Origin: Natrarchaeobius chitinivorans
GTDB taxonomy: Archaea; Halobacteriota; Halobacteria; Halobacteriales; Natrialbaceae
NCBI RefSeq assembly: GCF_003841505.1
Contig: NZ_REGA01000001.1
Coordinates: 186,001 to 250,000 of the forward strand
Reading direction: 5' to 3'
DNA length: 64,000 nucleotides
Each line of letters begins with the position of its first letter. Position 1 is the first letter of the stretch. Under the pieces are notes generated by a model. It was given only the letters and a program-made list of their open reading frames with translations, had not been told where the DNA came from and searched no databases. Both the position numbers and the translations under genes were made by a program. Shown here one piece after another: positions 35,001 to 42,939 of the stretch.

Positions 35001-35852
35001 GCCGCGTTACGTCACAGCTACACCGCGATGGAGACCCACGACACCTGTTCTCGAAAACACTACCTCGATCACGTCGTGCGGGCGATCGACGATCCGCTCG
35101 AGGCAACGGGGCCGAATCGGTCGGAACCGCCCTCGGTGGACGAGCCGGACCGACCGGATTCGCTCGAGGGGGGCGAGACGAGCCAGCGCCTCGTCGGGAC
35201 GATCTTCCACGCCGTCGCGGAGGAGGCGTTCTACAGGGGCTATCGCGGCCGCGAGGAGTGGCGCGAAGCGGCGATCCGACAGCTCACGGCCCGCGGCCTC
35301 ACGGGCCACCGTGAGCCGATCCTCGCCTGTATCGACCGGTTTTTCGAAGCGAGCGTCTCCGGAATCGATCGACCGATCGCCGACTGGGAGGCGGTCGCCG
35401 CCGAGTATCCGTTCTCGCTCGCGGACGTCTCCGAGGTCGCCGGCGACGTGGTCGGCTACGTCGACTCGATCCGCCGGCTCCCACCGGACGGCGGCGTGAT
35501 CGGGGATGACGCGGCTATCGGTGGCTCCGCCGGCGACCTCGTCGTCCTCGATTACAAAACGAGCGCCGAACGGATCGGCGTCGACGACGCGACCCAGCTG
35601 ACGCTGTACGCGCGAGCCTGCAACGCCCGGTTCGAGCGGCCGATAGCGGCTGCGGGCTACGTCCACGTCGGCGACCCCGGCCCCGCCGTCGACCTCTTCG
35701 ATCCCGACGATCTGCCGCCGTGGTCGACCGTCCGCGAGACGCTCGAGGGAGTGGACGATCCGTCCTACGAGGACACCTCGCCCGGCGAGCACTGCCGGTT
35801 CTGTCCCCACCGGTCGCTTGGCTGTGGGCCAGCGGAGTACAGTAGCCACTGA
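31995..35852 (+). CDS. AddA/RecB-like helicase-nuclease
   Basis: A 1285-residue motor of the predicted complex. Walker A GAGTGKT is at 66-72, with DEFQDTDETQF, IYGWRGT, ELNFRSR, TVHQAKGLEFDTVLVP and VALTRAENHLFVFG following as in UvrD-type 3'-5' helicases. The C-terminal nuclease has D1186-Y-K1188 in VVLDYKTS. Cysteines C1018, C1267, C1270 and C1277 suggest an iron-sulfur cluster, with CX2CX6C spacing. The first 36 residues are four nine-residue repeats (GEDRRNDST type). The start overlaps the upstream gene. AddAB-type complexes process double-strand ends for homologous recombination. Confidence 0.82.
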   Translation: MGEDRRNDSTGEDRQNGSTGTDRRDDSTGESQNGSSANGERTPLEPKGSQRDVIDSRAACLSVDAGAGTGKTTTMLMRIERTIERGDVDPDDVLVLTFANEAAGSIRDAVAERLDPETAAAIDVHTYHSFCYRLVREYAYYLGYSPEFEVVTERNRRRLVGRLLAENEYDFASATHGDGSSTDVVESVDRFIRAMSQEDIAPETLRETLPDVRTLELLTEFVLWLERRAEEELTFDNEALRYFNEEVHLEAARESLVEYGKLISFCREKIAEAPAEFRDDDVVRDVDRYLRVLQRCVTNTIETLSLEEPTTKQLPRALFANEIWRTATGRLEQSPFGRLKHYVEFLRLARHYADVYADYHELLAAERALDFDELVRTATALVGGETGPGTAFVGSEDDPTQEAVAAEITGQWEQVYCDEFQDTDETQFSLIAALTDGPDRPDLLAIGDKDQAIYGWRGTDREGLDRLAGVYDDHESIELELNFRSRQEILDLTNHCSYGPQSSKTLREDGREPGTYAEVGSDHVGETPADRVVKVESDELEHSTAEQVSTTVSRLLNGESATVPQRSLADLAVIVRTNRQAQAVADALGDRQIPYEISGSPRGEIPPGVRTVLSYLRVLVDPDADAHLRRVLVYRYRLSEDDLATVQRAETTLYDAVFEVDLEALERPARLERAREHLAELERTRSVYPLSGFVRRFRELTRLEWFLTDEERTEFDRLERFAERTEADAAIHSLSEAFVDALERTLRGGESDRTRGTRSSDRVDVMTVHQAKGLEFDTVLVPFLSDEEWCVETDHARRARYRLLAAALEGEESPLLADLTADTVAEEWRVVHVALTRAENHLFVFGSGYDYDGSEDELGVSTAQQCLADDVEWSVAGKRMDLWSTLIDSFERVRETYPDTVADRTEEIARSADATPGTITYYADRPIEPLETSDAIETVHRLGGLVRDGTLLPAADAADAIALEGDDSDRAIRTPVGRHLSALTTETTRFPVQSLSTPNQLPAALRHSYTAMETHDTCSRKHYLDHVVRAIDDPLEATGPNRSEPPSVDEPDRPDSLEGGETSQRLVGTIFHAVAEEAFYRGYRGREEWREAAIRQLTARGLTGHREPILACIDRFFEASVSGIDRPIADWEAVAAEYPFSLADVSEVAGDVVGYVDSIRRLPPDGGVIGDDAAIGGSAGDLVVLDYKTSAERIGVDDATQLTLYARACNARFERPIAAAGYVHVGDPGPAVDLFDPDDLPPWSTVRETLEGVDDPSYEDTSPGEHCRFCPHRSLGCGPAEYSSH
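31998..32105. repeat. 27-bp tandem repeat at the 5' end of the AddA-like gene
   Basis: Four 27-base units at 31998, 32025, 32052 and 32079 encode GEDRRNDST, GEDRQNGST, GTDRRDDST and GESQNGSSA. The 15-base junction GATTCGATGGGTGAA at the overlap of the two genes matches the unit border GATTCGACGGGTGAA, so the array likely grew from the gene junction. Confidence 0.85.
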
Positions 35853-35929
35853 CCCCATCGCGAAGCTGATCGCCAGAGGGGGTGTCGCCCCGATCGGTCG
35901 GCTCTCGTCGGAATCGATCTCGAGGTGCA

Positions 35930-35935
35930 TTTATC
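35930..35935 (+). promoter_or_regulatory. TATA box of the Nudix gene
   Basis: TTTATC lies 27 bases before the ATG at 35959, as expected for a leaderless transcript separate from the AddA-like gene. Confidence 0.5.
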
Positions 35936-35958
35936 CGGGAGGGGACGAACGGATCCGT

Positions 35959-36504
35959 ATGATCGAGGCGACGCTGTGTTTTCCGCTCCGCGACGGAGCC
36001 GACACCGGCGACGAGCGGGCCGGCTCACGCGATGGAGGGACGTCCCCGACAGAGGTGCTCCTGATCGAGAAACGCCGCGGGCTCGGCGAGGGGTGGTACA
36101 ACGGACCCGGCGGCAAACTCGAGGACGGCGAGACGCCCCGTGAGTGTGCGATCAGGGAGACACGAGAGGAAGTCGGCCTCGAAATTCAGCCGGCCGACCT
36201 CGAGAAAGCGGGCGAGTTGACCTTCCTGCTCGACGGCGAGGGTCACACGTTCTGTCACGTCTACCGGACCGCGACGTTCGAGGGCGAGCCGAGACCGTCC
36301 CCCGAGGCCCGCCCCGAGTGGGTTCCGATCGACGACGTTCCGTACGACCGGATGTGGGACGACGACCGCCTCTGGCTCCCCGGCGTCCTCGAGGGCCGGA
36401 CGGTCGCCGGCGAGTTCCGATTCGAAGGCGGCGAGCCGCTGGACGAAGCCGCGTTCGTCGACCACGACCTCGAGTGGGACGTCGAGGTCGTACGCGAGCG
36501 GTAA
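35959..36504 (+). CDS. Nudix hydrolase, MutT/8-oxo-dGTP type
   Basis: A 181-residue nucleotide pyrophosphatase. The Nudix box is complete: GGKLEDGETPRECAIRETRE followed at once by EVGLE, matching GX5EX7REUXEEXGU. Flanking RRGLGEGWYNGPGGK, and HTFCHVYRTATFEG with PEWVPIDDVPYDRMWDDD, match MTH1-like enzymes that clean oxidised nucleotides. A 15-residue acidic loop is inserted after the first strand. It follows the helicase-nuclease by 106 bases and could add to genome maintenance, although it has its own TATA box. Confidence 0.87.
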   Translation: MIEATLCFPLRDGADTGDERAGSRDGGTSPTEVLLIEKRRGLGEGWYNGPGGKLEDGETPRECAIRETREEVGLEIQPADLEKAGELTFLLDGEGHTFCHVYRTATFEGEPRPSPEARPEWVPIDDVPYDRMWDDDRLWLPGVLEGRTVAGEFRFEGGEPLDEAAFVDHDLEWDVEVVRER

Positions 36505-36578
36505 CCGGGCGATTCGTCCGCACTCTCTCGAAACCTCAGGTTCTACCCGTCGGTATCGGTTGAGCCGGGGACTCGAGG

Positions 36579-36616
36579 GGGAAGACGGCACTCGAAAGGG
36601 AAGACGGCACTCGAGG
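36579..36616. repeat. Short direct repeat GGAAGACGGCACTCGA x2
   Basis: Two near-adjacent copies lie in the 333-base space between the Nudix gene and scpA. The rest of the space holds family A element A8 and a solo family A arm (GGACAGTAAACCGTCTCA at 36740-36757). Confidence 0.6.
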
Positions 36617-36754
36617 AGAAAGCCGGGAAACCGTCCGGTGCGTTGCCACCACACCCATTACTTCGAAAATCGAAGTATAGGGGGATAGACTCAGTGGGCC
36701 CGCTCTGGATGGGTTTCACACGGCCTTATCTACCAAGGCGGACAGTAAACCGTC

Positions 36755-36840
36755 TCATACGGTTTACTGGAAGTCGTTACCGGAGCGACCGCGGGACAGC
36801 GCCCGGTCGCTCCGGTACACAGTTACAGTAATCCGTATCA
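36755..36840. repeat. Family A element (A8) ending on the scpA stop codon
   Basis: Left arm TCATACGGTTTACTGG, 12-bp stem CCGGAGCGACCG / CGGTCGCTCCGG (the same stem class as A1), and right arm TTACAGTAATCCGTATCA. The final TCA (36838-36840) is the scpA stop codon. Confidence 0.9.
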
Positions 36841-37908
36841 GTCCGCGACCGCCTCTTCGGGCTCCGCCTCGAGTGTCGCCCGTTGAATCCAGAGGTCGCC
36901 GAACAGTTCGTCCTGCTCGAGTTCGATCCGGCCGCGGTGGGCGAGAAACAACAACGCGAGGTAGGTCATCACGCGCGAGCCGCCGATCTCGTCGATTTCG
37001 GCGTACAGAACCTCCGATCGGCCGTTCTCGTATTGCTCCTCGAGGACGGCCTCGACGTCGTCGATCACCGTCTCGATGTCCTCCTCGTGGGTCGTGTGCG
37101 TCACGTCGTCGCTGGTCGGTTCGTCGTCGACCCGGAACTGGTCTTCGGCGTGGTACGAAAGCTCCTGGACGCCCCGGTCGTACCCTCGCGGCGAGTCGCT
37201 CGTATCGTAACTCCGGGATTCCTTCCACCAGGTACCACGCTCGGCGCTTCTGAGTTCGCGCACCAGTTCGTCGAGCGTCTCCGGCTTCCCGCGGGCCTGC
37301 TTTCGCTCGAGGCGGCGTTCCATCTCCGTCTCGAGGCTCTCGATGGGGTCGAATCCCGGCGGGTGGTCGCCCCCGTCGTCGGCCATCGAGTCGTCGTCGG
37401 CGAACGGGGCCTCCCACGGCGGCAGCTCCTCCTCGTCGGGCTCGTCGGGCGCGAACAGCTCGTCGCTTTTCATCCGCAAGAGGACGCTCGCGTAGAACAG
37501 CGCCCGACCCGACGTCCGCAGATCCGCGTCGTCTAACGCCTCGAGGAACTTGTCCGTCACCCGGACGACGTCGATATCCCACGGATCGATCTCGCCGTCT
37601 TTGGCGAGTTGAACCAGCAGTTCGACCGGCTCGACCTCCTCGTCCTCCTCCGCCTCCACTTCGCTCGTCTCGTCTACAGTCGCGTCGGCCTCGTCCCCGA
37701 CAGGGGATTCCGAGAACTCGAGGACGGTCCCATCGTCGTCGCTCGACTTCTCGGAGCCGCCGTCAGGGGGCTCCCTGTCCTCGTGACCGGCGATATTCAA
37801 CGGGATGTCGTCACCGCCGTCGGTTCGAACCTCGCGATAGAATTCCTCGCGTGACCGATCGGGTTCTCCGCTCGAGCGTTCGGACTCGTGTGGTGACTCC
37901 CTAGTCAT
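36838..37908 (-). CDS. scpA: Segregation and condensation protein A (kleisin)
   Basis: The kleisin partner that closes the SMC ring in chromosome organisation. At 356 residues it is longer than bacterial ScpA because of an acidic N-terminal 95 residues and an acidic middle linker. The N-terminal kleisin part is VEPVELLVQLAKDGEIDPWDIDVVRVTDKFLEAL, then LFYASVLLRMKSDELF. The C-terminal winged helix ends SRVMTYLALLFLAHRGRIELEQDELFGDLWIQ. The ATG overlaps the smc stop by 8 bases, so the two are co-translated. The stop codon is the end of a family A repeat. Confidence 0.88.
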   Translation of the reverse strand: MTRESPHESERSSGEPDRSREEFYREVRTDGGDDIPLNIAGHEDREPPDGGSEKSSDDDGTVLEFSESPVGDEADATVDETSEVEAEEDEEVEPVELLVQLAKDGEIDPWDIDVVRVTDKFLEALDDADLRTSGRALFYASVLLRMKSDELFAPDEPDEEELPPWEAPFADDDSMADDGGDHPPGFDPIESLETEMERRLERKQARGKPETLDELVRELRSAERGTWWKESRSYDTSDSPRGYDRGVQELSYHAEDQFRVDDEPTSDDVTHTTHEEDIETVIDDVEAVLEEQYENGRSEVLYAEIDEIGGSRVMTYLALLFLAHRGRIELEQDELFGDLWIQRATLEAEPEEAVAD

Positions 37909-40900
37909 CAGCAGGCACCTCCTCGCTACTCAGATCGATTCCGGTCACCGCGCTCACGTTGTCCTGTTGCATCGTCACACCGATCGCCCGCTGGGATCGA
38001 TCGAGCATCGCCGAGCGGTGTGAGACGACGACGAACTGCGCCTCGTCGGCCAACTCTTCGACCATCTCGCCGATTCGCTCGGCGTTGACCGCGTCGAGGA
38101 ACGCGTCGACCTCGTCGAGCGCGTAGAACGGAGCCGGGTTGTGCCGCTGGATCGCGAAGATAAAGGCGAGCGCGGTCAACGACTTCTCTCCGCCGGACAT
38201 CGCGTCGAGACGCTGGATCGGCTTGTCCCCGGGCTGGGCTTTCATCGTCAGCCCACCCTCGAAGGGATCCGCCTCGTCTTCTAAGTGGAGGGTTCCGGTC
38301 CCCTCCGAGAGCTTCTCGAAGATCTCCGTGAAGTGACTCGAGATCGCCTCGTAGGCGTCCATGAACGTCCGTTTCTTCTGTGATTCGTACTGCTCGATCC
38401 GGTCGCGGATCCCCTCGGCCTCCTCGACCAAGGTGTCCCGTCCCTCCTCGAGGTCCTCGAGATCCGAGCGAACCTCGTCGTACTCGTCGATCGCGAGCAT
38501 GTTGACCGGCTCCATCGCCTCCATATCCGCCTCGAGCAACTCGATCATCTCGAGGACGGTGTCGTGATCCGGCACGTCCTCGGGGTCGTACTCGCTGACC
38601 TCCGCTTCGAGGCTTTCGATCTCCCACTCGAGGCTCTCGACGCGCTCGCGTTTGTCCTCGAGTTTGCTCTCGAGTGTGTTCACCCGCTCTTGCTGGGCGT
38701 CGCGGGCCGTCCTGGCCTCGGCGAGATCTTCCTTCAGATCGCTCCGTGTGGCCTTCAACTCGGTGAGTTCCTCCTCGAGGTCCGCGACCGCTTCGTGTTT
38801 GTCCTCGAGCGTCTCGCGTTTCTCCGCGATCGTCGCTTCACACTCCTCGATGCGCTCTTCGTGTTCGGCGGTGCGGTTCTGGGCCGCCTCGATGTCGTCG
38901 TGGAGGTCGTCGATCGCGTCCTCGGCGTACTCCTTCTCGAGGCCGAGTTCGTTGAGTTTCGCGTCGATGTCGTCGATTCGCTGCTCGCGCTCGTCGATCT
39001 CGGAGGCGAGTCGTTCGATCTCGGCGGTCAACTCCGGAATCTTCGAGTCCGCGAGTTCCGCCTCGAGGTCCGCGATGTCGGCTTCGATCTCCTCGATCGC
39101 CGCCGTCCGGTCGTCGATTCGCCCGGAAATCTCGTTCATCCGCTCGTCGACGGACTCACGCTCCTCGCGGAGCTCCTCGAGTTCCGACTCGAGGTCCTCG
39201 ATCTCGCCTTCGACCGACTCGCGGCGGTCGTCGAGTTTCTCGATCTCGGTTTCGATCGATCGAACCTCGTCGGCGGCGTCGGTCTTTCGATCGCGAGCGT
39301 CGTCGAGGCGTCCGTCGACGTCCCGTAGCTCCTCGCGCACGGACGCACGTTCGTCCTGTAACTCGGTGATCTGTGTGGCGACGCGCTCGAGTTGTCCCTC
39401 GCCCCCGCCGGTAAAGGAGTACCGGGAGCCGCTGCCGGAGCCGCCGGTCATCGCGCCGCTTTTCTCGACGAGGTCGCCGTCGAGCGTGACCATCCGGTAC
39501 TCACCCATGTACGCCCGGGCGGTCTCCAGGTCCTCGACGACCAGGGTGTCACCGAGAACGTACGAGAAGACGCCGGCGTACTGATCGTCGAAGTCGACGA
39601 GGTCGTACGCGAAGCCGACGACGCCCTGATCCGTCGGCGCGTTCGGCAATCCGCGTTCGCGCATGTCCGTAAGCGGCAGAAACGTCGCCCGGCCCGCGTT
39701 GCGCGATTTGAGGTGGTCGATACACTGCTGGCCGATGACGTCGTCGTCGACGACGACGTTCGCGAGACGACCGCCCGCGGCGGTTTCACAGGCGATCGCG
39801 TACTCGCCCGACACCGTCCCGAGCTGGGCGACCGCGCCGTGGACGCCGTCGATCCCCGAGTTGAGAATCGTCGTCACCGCCCGCCCGAACGAGGAGTCCC
39901 CGCTCTCGCCGGCGTTCGCCTCGAGTTCGGCGTACTCCTGTTGTTTCGCCTGGATCTCGTCGTCGAGGTCGTCGACGTCGGACTGCAGTCGGCGCTTCTC
40001 GTCTTTCAGGTCGTCGACGACGTCCGCGATGCTCCGGCGGTTCTTCTCTGCCTTTTCGAGTTCCCGTTCGAGATCACCTCGCTCGCTCTCGAGTTCGGGA
40101 ATCTCCTCGCGGCGACGCTCGATGGTGTCTTCGTTCTCGCTGATGGCGTTCGAGCGACGGCGAGCCTCGTCCAGCAGCCGATCCTGCTCGCGCTGGAGGT
40201 CGTTCTTCGCGGTTTTGGCCTCCTCGAGGTCGTCCTTTCGGTCCGCGAGTTCGGCCTTGAGTTCGTCGAACTCGGTGTCGACGGAGTCGATCTCGGCTTC
40301 CAGATCGTCGCGTTCGGCCTCCCGTTTTTGTATCTCGGTTTTGATCGAGGCTTTCTCGAGTTTGTGTTCGCGGATCTCCTCGTCGAGGTCGGCGATCTCC
40401 TCCTGTTTCCGGTCGATCTGGACGAACGCCTCGCGGCGGTTGGCCTCGGCCTCCTCGATCTGCTCCTCGCTGGCCTCGATCCGATCCTCGAGCCGGGAGA
40501 TCTCGCCTTTGATCTCCTCGATCTCGCTTTTGATCCGAAGCTGCTCGTCCTCGCCTTTCCGTTCGATCTCCGCGTTCAGGTCCTCGAGGTCCTCCTGCAG
40601 GCGGACGAGTTTTCCCTGCCGTTCGTCGAGTTCCCGCCTGCGCTCGGCGAGGTCGTCCTCGAGGCTCTCGACCCGATCGGTCGCAGCCGTGAGGTCCTCG
40701 CGTTTCTCCTCGAGTTCGCTGGCCTTCCGGTAGCCCTCGTACTCCTCTTTCTCGCGGCGAAGCCTGCGGTATCGCATCGCAGTTCGGCGCTCGTCCTCGA
40801 GTTGACCGAGCCGATCGCGTTTCTCCCCGATCCGGAGTTCGGCCTCGTCGATTCGTTCCTCGACGACCTCGAGTTCCTCGAATGCGTCTTCTTTTTTCGC

Positions 40901-41473
40901 GTCGAATTCGGCGACGCCCGCGATCTCGTCGATGATCCCCCGCCGGGCGTGGGGCGTCATGTTGATGATCTCGGTGACGTCGCCCTGCATGACGACGTTG
41001 TACCCCTCGGGCGTGACACCGGCCTGTGCGAGCAGGTCCTGGATGTCCGAGAGGTTCACCGATCGGTCGTTCAGATAGTAGTAGGAGTAGTAGTTGTCCT
41101 CGGTCTCTTTGACCCGGCGACGGATCCGAATCTCCTCGACGTCGCCGACATCGTCGCTGCCCGCGGCGTTGACGACCTGCGAGCGGTCGAGCGTGCCGTC
41201 TTCGTTGTCCAGAACGACTTCGACGACCGCCTCCCGCGGACCGCCGGTCGACGAGCCGTCCTCGTGTCCGGGGTTGTAGATGAGGTCGGTCAGTTTCTCG
41301 GCGCGGATGCCACGCGTTCTGGCCAGTCCGAGCGCGAAGAGGACGGCGTCGATGATGTTCGACTTCCCGGAGCCGTTCGGGCCGGTGACGACCGTAAAGT
41401 CCTCGTAGAACGGAATCTTGGTCTTCCGGCCGAAGCTCTTGAAGTTGTCCAGAACGACTGCTTTGATGTACAT
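37901..41473 (-). CDS. smc: Chromosome segregation protein SMC
   Basis: A 1190-residue ATPase that forms a ring with ScpA. It starts MYIKAVVLDNFKSFGRKTKI; the Walker A is GPNGSGKSNI near residues 32-41. Two long coiled coils flank a hinge around residues 510-680 (VHGAVAQLGTVSGEYAIACE; MTGGSGSGSRY at its end). The C-terminal head has LDAMSGGEKSLTALAFIFAI and PFYALDEVDAFLD. The length is standard. Thirty in-frame upstream residues to 41563 are not conserved-looking. It is the middle gene of a coiled-coil protein, smc, scpA series. Confidence 0.95.
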   Translation of the reverse strand: MYIKAVVLDNFKSFGRKTKIPFYEDFTVVTGPNGSGKSNIIDAVLFALGLARTRGIRAEKLTDLIYNPGHEDGSSTGGPREAVVEVVLDNEDGTLDRSQVVNAAGSDDVGDVEEIRIRRRVKETEDNYYSYYYLNDRSVNLSDIQDLLAQAGVTPEGYNVVMQGDVTEIINMTPHARRGIIDEIAGVAEFDAKKEDAFEELEVVEERIDEAELRIGEKRDRLGQLEDERRTAMRYRRLRREKEEYEGYRKASELEEKREDLTAATDRVESLEDDLAERRRELDERQGKLVRLQEDLEDLNAEIERKGEDEQLRIKSEIEEIKGEISRLEDRIEASEEQIEEAEANRREAFVQIDRKQEEIADLDEEIREHKLEKASIKTEIQKREAERDDLEAEIDSVDTEFDELKAELADRKDDLEEAKTAKNDLQREQDRLLDEARRRSNAISENEDTIERRREEIPELESERGDLERELEKAEKNRRSIADVVDDLKDEKRRLQSDVDDLDDEIQAKQQEYAELEANAGESGDSSFGRAVTTILNSGIDGVHGAVAQLGTVSGEYAIACETAAGGRLANVVVDDDVIGQQCIDHLKSRNAGRATFLPLTDMRERGLPNAPTDQGVVGFAYDLVDFDDQYAGVFSYVLGDTLVVEDLETARAYMGEYRMVTLDGDLVEKSGAMTGGSGSGSRYSFTGGGEGQLERVATQITELQDERASVREELRDVDGRLDDARDRKTDAADEVRSIETEIEKLDDRRESVEGEIEDLESELEELREERESVDERMNEISGRIDDRTAAIEEIEADIADLEAELADSKIPELTAEIERLASEIDEREQRIDDIDAKLNELGLEKEYAEDAIDDLHDDIEAAQNRTAEHEERIEECEATIAEKRETLEDKHEAVADLEEELTELKATRSDLKEDLAEARTARDAQQERVNTLESKLEDKRERVESLEWEIESLEAEVSEYDPEDVPDHDTVLEMIELLEADMEAMEPVNMLAIDEYDEVRSDLEDLEEGRDTLVEEAEGIRDRIEQYESQKKRTFMDAYEAISSHFTEIFEKLSEGTGTLHLEDEADPFEGGLTMKAQPGDKPIQRLDAMSGGEKSLTALAFIFAIQRHNPAPFYALDEVDAFLDAVNAERIGEMVEELADEAQFVVVSHRSAMLDRSQRAIGVTMQQDNVSAVTGIDLSSEEVPADD

Positions 41474-41636
41474 TCTCTTCTCGAGGCCTCCGTCGGGACG
41501 TCCGTGGCGTGTCGGCGGTCGCGAAACCGGCTGGCGGTGACCGTGTGGAATCGCTTGGGACACCGAACGGCTGGCGGTGACCGTACGAATCGATTGGCAT
41601 ACCGGACTGGTGTCGGTTCGCGCCGCGACGGTCCAG

Positions 41637-41945
41637 TTATGCGACGATTATGTCGTCGCTACCTGAGTCTTCCGCTTCGTCACCGGCCACTCCGTCGGCG
41701 TCCGCCTCGGCCGTCGCCTCCGCGACGTCGTCGGGTTCGGCCTCGCTGGTACCCGCCCCGTCGTCGGACTCGCCCGACTCGTCGCCTCGTCGGTTCGGAA
41801 CGCGAGTCGGCGTCTCCGTATCGAGTTCCGCCTCGAGAACGCGAATGCGCTCTTTCGCCTCGATGAGTTCGCTCGTCAGTCCGTCCACCGTCGACTCGAG
41901 TTCCGCGACCGTCGATTCGAGTTGCTCGACACGGTTGTTCGACAT
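41637..41945 (-). CDS. Small coiled-coil protein upstream of smc
   Basis: A 102-residue protein starting MSNNRVEQLESTVAELESTV. Residues 1-45 form a leucine-rich coiled coil with heptad spacing (VEQLESTVAELESTV, ELIEAKERIRVLEAELD). The remainder is a disordered acidic tail ending DDIIVA. It lies 163 bases upstream of smc in the same direction, with no clear promoter between, so an operon is plausible. Whether it binds SMC is unknown; similar small coiled-coil genes beside haloarchaeal smc are familiar to me. Confidence 0.7.
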   Translation of the reverse strand: MSNNRVEQLESTVAELESTVDGLTSELIEAKERIRVLEAELDTETPTRVPNRRGDESGESDDGAGTSEAEPDDVAEATAEADADGVAGDEAEDSGSDDIIVA

Positions 41946-41999
41946 ATTCCCTAGGGACGTAGCCTGACACATAAACGTACGTCAGACACAGCTAGCTGT

Positions 42000-42066
42000 A
42001 CTGGCAAATCGGGCGGGAGCGATCGGATATGGGTAGTCACAGTGGCGACGGCCAGCAGTCCCACCG
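42000..42066. repeat. Family A-like element, GTCCCACCGG stem class (A12)
   Basis: Starts TGTACTGGCAAATCGGGCGG. The region GGTAGTCACAGTGGC precedes CAGCAGTCCCACCGG. Ends are decayed. Located upstream of the coiled-coil gene, between it and the SRPBCC gene. Confidence 0.4.
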
Positions 42067-42112
42067 GAAAATCGACCTCGTGACGACGACGCGATCACGG
42101 AGACGCGTTCGG

Positions 42113-42634
42113 TTACGGGACTTCGTGGACCGTCAACTCCACGTCGCGGCGCTGTCCCTCGATATCCTCGACCAGTCGCTCGACGACGAGTTCGGCTTCC
42201 GAGAGCAATCGCGGCGTGACCCGGTCGACCACCCAGTCCAGCGAGACGAACCGCGGGAGCGAAATCGCGTTTTTGTCCGCCGAGTACGGGTCGTAGACGG
42301 CCTCGAAGAAGATTCGACTGGCCGTCTCCTCGCCGGCCGGGGCGGCCTCCGGTTCGGGTTCGACGCGCCACTCGCCCCGAGCGTCGACGTCTTCGACCAA
42401 TCGCCACTCGAGTGAGTTCGGCGGCGTGATCGACGTCACCTTCGAGTTGGCCGTGTAGGTGAGCTTCCACCAGGCGAGATGCAGATCGTAAACCGAGCCG
42501 ACGTCGCCGTCCCCGTCGACCCGAACGTCGGTCAGGTGGTCCGTGTAGCGGGGGTAGTCCGTAAACGACCGAACGTACGGAAAGACCTCCTCCGGCGGGC
42601 GGTGAGCGACGGTACTGAGGAGAATTCTGTCCAC
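42113..42634 (-). CDS. SRPBCC (START/Bet v1-like) family protein
   Basis: A 173-residue ligand-binding fold protein. It reads VDRILLSTVAHRPPEEVFPY, FTDYPRYTDHLTDVRVDGDG and WWKLTYTANSKVTSITPPNS, matching the haloarchaeal polyketide-cyclase-like SRPBCC group. The ligand is unknown. The GTG codon at 42634 is chosen, since similarity begins exactly there. The longer frame to 42682 starts inside a family B repeat and adds hydrophobic residues without pattern. It is divergent from the histidine kinase gene. Confidence 0.75.
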   Translation of the reverse strand: MDRILLSTVAHRPPEEVFPYVRSFTDYPRYTDHLTDVRVDGDGDVGSVYDLHLAWWKLTYTANSKVTSITPPNSLEWRLVEDVDARGEWRVEPEPEAAPAGEETASRIFFEAVYDPYSADKNAISLPRFVSLDWVVDRVTPRLLSEAELVVERLVEDIEGQRRDVELTVHEVP

Positions 42635-42669
42635 GTCGGTCGTAAGGAAATCGGCGAAAGTAAGGGTTG

Positions 42670-42722
42670 CTATCGGAGGCACTGGACGTCAGTGTGTGAA
42701 TCGTATCAGTTGTTACTATAGA
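42670..42722. repeat. Internally deleted family B element (B5)
   Basis: The left end CTATCGGAGGCACTGGACGTCA is joined directly to GTGTGTGAATCGTATCAG and the right end TTGTTACTATAG. The CGATCGCGGGACGG core is missing. A second partial right end, CAGTCGGTACTA, follows at 42729-42740. Confidence 0.6.
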
Positions 42723-42939
42723 TAGTGGCAGTCGGTACTACCTCGTCGCCGTGACGGCTTTCGACGGCGGAGGGAACGAGTTTCGAGGACAGTCCGCTCG
42801 AATTGCCCTCCCTTACAGCCGTCGGAAAACACCGCTGGCAGCACTTCTATCCCCAATACACGGATTCGAATCCGATGAACTACCGAAGAAGTCTATAGGG
42901 TCGAACCGGAATGGGGAACAACGCGCCGAATTTATCGAG

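Noticed and set aside
39392-41866. 824-residue plus-strand open frame opposite smc
   Set aside because: Antisense shadow of the well-supported smc coding strand; a product of GC-rich third positions, with no domain motif.
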